DNA of 6,111 nucleotides, taken from Planctomycetota bacterium. GTDB lineage: Bacteria > Planctomycetota > PLA2 > JAEUHO01. The notes under the pieces were generated by a model, which was not told the DNA's origin, did no database searches, and saw only the letters and a list, made by a program, of their open reading frames with translations. Position numbers and translations under genes: made by a program. The stretch covers positions 1-6,111 of the forward strand of contig JAPKHB010000244.1 in NCBI GenBank assembly GCA_026647295.1, given 5' to 3'. Positions 1 to 6,111 of the stretch are shown here, one piece after another (position 1 is the stretch's first letter; each line of letters begins with the position of its first letter).

Positions 1-681
1 GTCGGCGGGCAGCGGGAACACGAACACGCCCTCCAGGCGCTGGTCGGTGGTGTTGCGGAAGGCCTGCTCGATGGTGGTGCGGGCGATCTGGTCGCGCACC
101 TCCACGTCGGCGCGGTAGCGCGAGACCACCAGCGGCACCTCGCGGCCGTCGATGGTCGCCAGCAGCGCGCCCATCCACTCGTTGCCGGAGGCCGCGCGGT
201 AGCCCTTGAGCCAGCGGGGCTCCTCGGCGAGCGGCTCGGCGCGCCCGGCGTGGGCCTTGAGCCACAGCGTGCCCTGGACGCGCTGCTCGAAGCCCCCCGG
301 GCCCGTCACCGTGAGCGGCGCCGCGGCGGTCCCGCGCACCTCGGCCTCGCCCTGGAGGAGCCGCAGCCCGCCGGCCAGCACCTCGGCCTGGGCGCCGGGC
401 CCGAGCACCACCTCGCCCGGGCCCAGGGCGAGTTCGAGCGCGTGGGCCCCGCGCCCGCCGGTGAGCAGCAGGTCGCCGGGGAAGATCCGGTCCTTCTCGG
501 CCAGCGGCGAGTGGCGCTGGCGGCCGTCGGGACGCACGCGGGCCAGGCCCTGGACCGCCCGGACCACGCCGGCCCGCCCGTCGGCCGCGAGGCTCTCGCC
601 CGCGGCCGGCCGCGGGGCCCCGACGGCGAACAGCGGCAGCAGGACGGACAGGAGGCAGACGAGAAGGACGGGCGCGCGCAT
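1..681 (-). CDS. Exported FecR-like/VIT domain protein (C-terminus beyond window)
   Basis: The first 227 residues are visible and the frame runs open off the left edge. Residues 1-22 look like a Sec signal peptide: a short n-region with one Arg, a Leu/Val-rich core, and a possible cleavage site near AVGA. There is no lipobox. Residues about 38-117 resemble a FecR-like beta domain (VVRAVQGLARV, then PGDLLLTGG, then a hydrophobic strand and VVLGPGAQAEVL). Residues about 165-227 are a VIT (vault/inter-alpha-trypsin) domain: DGREVPLVVSRYRADVEVRD, then IARTTIEQAFRNTTDQRLEG and FVFPLPAD. In bacterial relatives a VIT domain is usually followed by a von Willebrand A domain, which would lie beyond position 1. 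The ATG start is supported by GAGGAGA four bases upstream and by the signal peptide. The likely role is an exported adhesion or protein-binding factor. The FecR-like domain need not mean iron signalling here, because no anti-sigma region or sigma factor is visible nearby. Confidence 0.87.
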   Translation of the reverse strand, partial: MRAPVLLVCLLSVLLPLFAVGAPRPAAGESLAADGRAGVVRAVQGLARVRPDGRQRHSPLAEKDRIFPGDLLLTGGRGAHALELALGPGEVVLGPGAQAEVLAGGLRLLQGEAEVRGTAAAPLTVTGPGGFEQRVQGTLWLKAHAGRAEPLAEEPRWLKGYRAASGNEWMGALLATIDGREVPLVVSRYRADVEVRDQIARTTIEQAFRNTTDQRLEGVFVFPLPAD

Positions 682-685
682 GGAA

Positions 686-692
686 TCTCCTC
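686..692 (-). promoter_or_regulatory. Ribosome binding site of the FecR/VIT gene
   Basis: Read on the minus strand, GAGGAGA lies four bases before the ATG at 681-679. It is a strong Shine-Dalgarno match and fixes the start of the exported protein directly before its signal peptide. Confidence 0.7.
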
Positions 693-748
693 GGCCCGGC
701 ATTGGACCACGGCGCGGGCGGTGGGGTTCCCGCGCGCGCCGCGCCAAG

Positions 749-779
749 CCGGGGTGCCCCGGGGCGCGGCCCGTACACT
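749..779 (+). promoter_or_regulatory. Possible acnA promoter -10 with adjacent inverted repeat
   Basis: The 125-bp gap between two divergent genes must hold promoters for both. On the plus strand GTACACT at 773-779 contains TACACT (774-779), a good -10 hexamer and one of the few AT-containing stretches here. It would start transcription near 786, about 20 bases before the acnA start codon. No convincing -35 is seen at 16-18 bases spacing. Just upstream, CCGGGG-TG-CCCCGG (749-762) is a perfect inverted repeat placed where a regulator could sit, overlapping the palindrome GCCCCGGGGC (756-765). In DNA this GC-rich such repeats arise easily by chance, so the call is tentative. Confidence 0.3.
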
Positions 780-794
780 CGGCGAGGCCCCCCC

Positions 795-799
795 GGAGA
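795..799 (+). promoter_or_regulatory. Ribosome binding site deciding the acnA start
   Basis: GGAGA ends seven bases before the ATG at 807. An in-frame ATG at 702 would add 35 residues with no aconitase similarity and runs through the promoter region, so this site settles the start at 807. Confidence 0.7.
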
Positions 800-806
800 T
801 CCGCCC

Positions 807-3506
<2,700 letters not shown>

Positions 3507-3519
3507 GCGCCCCGGGACC

Positions 3520-4707
3520 TCACGGCGCGCCGGCCCGCCACGGGCCCGCCGGCAGGGGCTGAAAGGCCCGGCCGTCCAGGCGGGCGCGCGAGACGCGCGC
3601 GAGGGCGTGCTCGTCCTTGCGCCCGGCGCCGTCCTCGTCGGCCTGCACGGCCTCGGGCCCCGTGCCCAAGAGGGCCGTGAGCAGCGAAAGGTCCGGGGGG
3701 TCGCTCGTTCCGTACACCAGGGCGTCGATGAGCCCGGCGCGGGTGGGGGGCGTGCCGGCCGGGAACCCGGCCGCGCGCCCCTGGTACAGCGCCACCGCGT
3801 CCGCGCCGTTCTGGAGCCGGTTGTCGGGCCAGCGGTGGCCCGCCCGGGGCGGCGGGAGGACGCCGGCGTTGCCCGCGACGAGGAGCCCGTCGGGGCTCGT
3901 CACGTCGGGCGGGGTCGTGGCGCCCAGGTCCAACGCGAAGTAGGCGCCGTCGGCCGGGTGGCCGCCGTTGAAGAAGACCAGGACGTAGCCGTCCAGGTCG
4001 AGCGAGGTGAGGCCGCAGGAGACCTCGACGAACTCGGCGGCGTCCACGCCGGGGGTGTCGCTGTCGACCTCCTCGATGAGCAGGCGCACGACCGGCACGG
4101 GGAAGGGCGCGACCGCGATCTCGCCGAGCCAAAGGGCGAGCGGGGTCCAGCCGGTCGGGGTCCCGTCGGCGAGCGGACCGAGGCCGAGCCGGAGAGCGGG
4201 CCCGGGCCCGGCCTCCACCGCGACGGGCAGGGCCTCGGCGCCGAGCCACGCCCGCACCTTTGCGGGGGGCGGCGGCGCCGCAAGGCCCAGGACCCCCGCG
4301 CGGGGGCGCGACCCGTGGGCGAACACCCCGGGGTCGAGCGCGAGGTCAAGGCACAGCAGCGGCAGGTCGTGCCAGGCGCCGAGGTCGTCGCGCAGCCGCA
4401 GCGGCCGAACGCCCGGGCCGGCCTCGTAGGCGGCGCGCTCGAGCACGAGCCGGCCCGGCTCCGGAACCGACCAGCGCGCCTGGGGCTCGTCCCCGATCCA
4501 CACCTCGCGCACGAGGTCCAGGCCCGCGCCCAGGACCTCCAGCCGCGAGCCCGGCACCACGGCCGGGTGCGAAAGCGCGGCCGGCGCCGGCGCCGCGGGG
4601 GGCGTCGAGGCGGCCTCGTGCCCGGCGGCGGCGCCGCAGGAGTTGAGCAGCAGGGCCGCCAGCGCGGCGAGCCGGCGCAAACGGGGGGCGGAAACGGGCA
4701 CGTGCAT
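3520..4707 (-). CDS. Probable lipoprotein with IPT/TIG-like and lamin-tail-like domains
   Basis: This is a 395-residue envelope or secreted protein of unknown role. The N-terminus has basic residues (RLRR at 9-12), a Leu/Ala core and LLNSC with Cys24, a slightly atypical lipobox because Asn sits at -2. A Pro/Ala-rich linker follows (about 31-46). Residues about 47-118 and 125-205 look like two Ig/IPT-TIG-type beta modules with a shared pattern (GSR..., then a VWIG or AWLG strand, then P-x-LRL). Residues about 206-392 resemble a lamin-tail domain: LLIEEVDSDTPGVDAAEFVE, LDLDGYVLVFFNG, LLVAGNAGV, LQNGADAVALYQG, GLIDALVYGTSDPPD, and a Ser-Arg-x-x-x-Asp-Gly stretch near the end. Such domains occur in bacterial surface proteins and extracellular nucleases, but no nuclease domain is attached here. 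Two further cysteines (119, 231) could form a disulfide. The ATG start is backed by GGAGGGAA six bases upstream. Domain assignments are by eye. Confidence 0.85.
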   Translation of the reverse strand: MHVPVSAPRLRRLAALAALLLNSCGAAAGHEAASTPPAAPAPAALSHPAVVPGSRLEVLGAGLDLVREVWIGDEPQARWSVPEPGRLVLERAAYEAGPGVRPLRLRDDLGAWHDLPLLCLDLALDPGVFAHGSRPRAGVLGLAAPPPPAKVRAWLGAEALPVAVEAGPGPALRLGLGPLADGTPTGWTPLALWLGEIAVAPFPVPVVRLLIEEVDSDTPGVDAAEFVEVSCGLTSLDLDGYVLVFFNGGHPADGAYFALDLGATTPPDVTSPDGLLVAGNAGVLPPPRAGHRWPDNRLQNGADAVALYQGRAAGFPAGTPPTRAGLIDALVYGTSDPPDLSLLTALLGTGPEAVQADEDGAGRKDEHALARVSRARLDGRAFQPLPAGPWRAGAP

Positions 4708-4713
4708 GGGGGC

Positions 4714-4721
4714 TTCCCTCC
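4714..4721 (-). promoter_or_regulatory. Ribosome binding site of the lamin-tail lipoprotein gene
   Basis: Read on the minus strand, GGAGGGAA precedes the ATG at 4707 by six bases. It is a near-ideal Shine-Dalgarno. It supports the start just before the lipoprotein signal peptide and independent initiation rather than coupling to the DUF72 gene 75 bp upstream. Confidence 0.65.
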
Positions 4722-4782
4722 CCGGACCCGGCGCGCCCGGTCGCCGGCGGACGGTCCCCCGGCGCGGCCCCGACGGGCGCGG

Positions 4783-5655
4783 CTAGTCGAAGAGCGGCAG
4801 TTGCCCGCGGGGTCGCGCCAGGGGGCCGAGGTCCGGAAAGGCCGCGAGGAGGGTCGTGGGCATCGGCACGCGCCCACCGGCCACGGCGGCCTTGAGCGCG
4901 AGCGCGGCGGCGACGGCCTGGCCCCGGTAGTGGTTGTTGGCGACCACCGCCGTCTCGCGGCCGAGTTCGCCCAGGCGCCGCATCCGCACCTTGACCTCGT
5001 CCAACTCGGCCGGCAGGTAACGGTGGTCGTAGCGCTGGTCGCGGCCGGCGCGCGGATCGAACCAGGCGGCCGCGTTGCGCCCGTGCAGGCGCAGGTAGCG
5101 CCTTGGGCCGCCGGGGACCGGCTCCGGCGGGGGATGCCGGGGGTGGGGGGGAAGGTCCAGGTCGGCGCAGGCCACGCCGGCCTCGACCAGGCGAGCGCGC
5201 CAGGGGGGCTCGAACCATTCGCGCCGGCGGAGTTCGAAGACGAGCGGCAGGTCGCCCAGGGCCGCCTGGAGCCCCCGCACGCGTTCGAACGCCCCCGGCC
5301 CGGGCGCGAAGGAGAACGGGAACTGCGCAAGCAGCGCAAAGAGCCGCGGCGAGGCGAGCAGCGGCGCGAGCGCGGCGCGGAACTCCGCCACCGCCGCCGG
5401 CGCCGGCCCGCTGCCGTGCGTCAGGTCCCGGGGGAGCTTCGCGCTTAGGCGAAAGTCGGGGAACGGCTCCACCCGGGCGAGCCAGGAGGCGACGGCCGCG
5501 GGGCGGGGCAGCGCGTAGAAGGTGGCGTTCACCTCCATCAGGTCCAGGTACTCGGCGAGGAAGGCCAGCGGGTCCAGGCCCGCGGGCCGCGGGCGCGGAT
5601 AGACCGGACCCTCCCAGTCGGCGTACGCCCAGCCGGCCACCCCCAGGCGGATCAC
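4783..5655 (-). CDS. DUF72 family (YecE-like) protein
   Basis: This is a 290-residue TIM-barrel-type protein of the widespread DUF72/YecE family, whose biochemical role is unresolved. Family motifs run in order: GVAGWAYADWEGPVYP near residues 5-20, EYLDLMEVNATFYALP (35-50), ASWLARVEPFPDFRLSAKLP then THGSG (57-83), LFALLAQFPFSF (105-116), LPLVFELRRREWF (136-148), YLRLHGRNAAAWFD (187-200) and VVANNHYRGQAVAAAL (237-252). The usual FNN near the end appears here as ANN. The length is typical of the family. The GTG start lies inside the stop of the upstream Nudix gene (GTGA overlap); a far upstream in-frame ATG at 5946 would add about 97 Arg/Gly/Ala-rich residues that are only a shadow of the Nudix gene. 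The best purine-rich ribosome site, GGGAG, is 12 bases upstream, rather far, which fits translational coupling. The protein ends QLPLFD, resembling a sliding-clamp-binding motif. Confidence 0.94.
   Translation of the reverse strand: MIRLGVAGWAYADWEGPVYPRPRPAGLDPLAFLAEYLDLMEVNATFYALPRPAAVASWLARVEPFPDFRLSAKLPRDLTHGSGPAPAAVAEFRAALAPLLASPRLFALLAQFPFSFAPGPGAFERVRGLQAALGDLPLVFELRRREWFEPPWRARLVEAGVACADLDLPPHPRHPPPEPVPGGPRRYLRLHGRNAAAWFDPRAGRDQRYDHRYLPAELDEVKVRMRRLGELGRETAVVANNHYRGQAVAAALALKAAVAGGRVPMPTTLLAAFPDLGPLARPRGQLPLFD
5652..5655 (-). other. GTGA stop/start overlap between Nudix and DUF72 genes
   Basis: On the minus strand GTGA holds both the GTG start of the DUF72 gene (5655-5653) and the TGA stop of the Nudix gene (5654-5652). 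This is the classic four-base arrangement for termination-reinitiation and shows the two genes form one transcription and translation unit. Confidence 0.85.
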
Positions 5656-6111
5656 GGCTCGGCGCGGCTCCCGCCCAGCCACGCCCGGCGCGCGGGGGAC
5701 GGGCGCAGGCCCTCCGGCAGTTCGTCCACGAAGCGGTCGAGCAGCGGCAGGTAGCCCACGTCGTCGCAAAGGCGCAACAGCGCGACCTCGGTCTTCATGT
5801 CGGGGATGCGGCCGCCGCGGCAGGCGGCCAGCGCTTCGTCCAGGGAGAGCAGCACCACGCGGCCGGGCTCCTCCATCGGCGAGCCGTCGGTGGACGGCGG
5901 CCCGCCGGCCTCCAGCGCGACCTCGGCGGCGCAGAAGTGCACGCACTCGTCGCTGATGCCCGGGCTGGGGAAGAGCGCCCCGCCGAGGGGGCGGGTCGCC
6001 TCGGGCGCCACCGCGTAGCCGGCCTCCTCGCGGGCCTCGTGTCTGGCTTGGGCGCGGCCGACTTCGCGGCCTGTGATCTGCAGGCCGTCTTTCGGGTCAA
6101 TTACAGAGGCA
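5652..6111 (-). CDS. Nudix hydrolase, ADP-ribose pyrophosphatase-like (N-terminus beyond window)
   Basis: The last 152 residues are visible and the frame runs open off the right edge. The Nudix box lies at fragment residues about 9-32 and ends HEAREEAGY, keeping the metal-binding glutamates of the RE-x-x-EE core (Glu25, Glu28, Glu29) and the upstream Glu16. The usual Arg is replaced by His24, and Gly9 is spaced six rather than five residues from Glu16. After the box, LFPSPGISDECVHFCAAEV matches the SPG...E segment typical of ADP-ribose pyrophosphatases. VVLLSLDEALAACRGGRIPDMKTEVALLRL is the characteristic C-terminal part of that group. The expected reaction is hydrolysis of a nucleoside diphosphate linked to another moiety, probably ADP-ribose or a nucleotide sugar, with Mg2+; the substrate cannot be read from the sequence. 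It ends TGA, overlapping the GTG start of the DUF72 gene, so the two are co-translated. Confidence 0.88.
   Translation of the reverse strand, partial: ASVIDPKDGLQITGREVGRAQARHEAREEAGYAVAPEATRPLGGALFPSPGISDECVHFCAAEVALEAGGPPSTDGSPMEEPGRVVLLSLDEALAACRGGRIPDMKTEVALLRLCDDVGYLPLLDRFVDELPEGLRPSPARRAWLGGSRAEP

Noticed and set aside
702..806. Earlier in-frame ATG for acnA at 702
   Set aside because: It would add 35 Gly/Pro/Arg-rich residues before the family's usual N-terminus and has no ribosome site, whereas the ATG at 807 has GGAGA seven bases upstream.
4728..4747. Hairpin CCGGCG / CGCCGG with 8-base loop between the DUF72 and lamin-tail genes
   Set aside because: Six GC pairs without a T tract are expected by chance in this composition, so I do not call it a terminator.
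3607..5448. A 613-codon plus-strand open frame across the lamin-tail and DUF72 genes
   Set aside because: It is antisense to two genes with recognisable domains and ribosome binding sites, and its own translation is Arg/Gly-rich without motifs.
5656..5946. Upstream in-frame ATG at 5946 for the DUF72 protein
   Set aside because: The added 97 residues are a frame-shifted shadow of the Nudix gene. The DUF72 fold begins right after the GTG at 5655.

Overview
The window is a stretch of very GC-rich bacterial DNA (roughly three quarters G+C by eye, with nearly every third codon position G or C). It is tightly packed with five protein-coding genes. I see no rRNA, tRNA, CRISPR array, insertion sequence or prophage gene. 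The FecR-like/VIT exported protein and the lamin-tail lipoprotein both suggest a Gram-negative-type envelope and a lineage such as Planctomycetota or Myxococcota. That placement is an inference from protein style, not from a marker gene.

Layout: (1) positions 1-681, minus strand: the first 227 residues of an exported protein with a FecR-like domain followed by a VIT domain, cut off by the left edge. (2) A 125-bp divergent intergenic region (682-806) carries ribosome binding sites facing both ways, a possible -10 element and an inverted repeat. (3) 807-3506, plus strand: a complete, intact 899-aa aconitase of the AcnA/IRP1 type. (4) 3520-4707, minus strand, convergent with acnA and only 13 bp away: a 395-aa probable lipoprotein with an IPT/TIG-like N-terminal half and a C-terminal lamin-tail-like domain. 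(5) 4783-5655, minus strand: a 290-aa DUF72 (YecE-type) protein ending in a QLPLF motif. (6) 5652-6111, minus strand: the C-terminal 152 residues of a Nudix hydrolase of the ADP-ribose pyrophosphatase type, cut off by the right edge.

The Nudix and DUF72 genes overlap by four bases (GTGA), so they form one translationally coupled unit. The lamin-tail gene follows on the same strand after 75 bp and could be in the same transcript or have its own promoter; it has a strong ribosome binding site of its own. acnA is a monocistronic housekeeping gene of the TCA and glyoxylate cycles, flanked by genes on the opposite strand on both sides.

I looked for an undescribed system and did not find a convincing one. 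The most useful leads are the coupled Nudix-DUF72 pair, the clamp-binding-like C-terminus of the DUF72 protein, the tandem Ig-like plus lamin-tail surface protein, and a drop in GC with a weak Nudix-box match at the extreme right edge.
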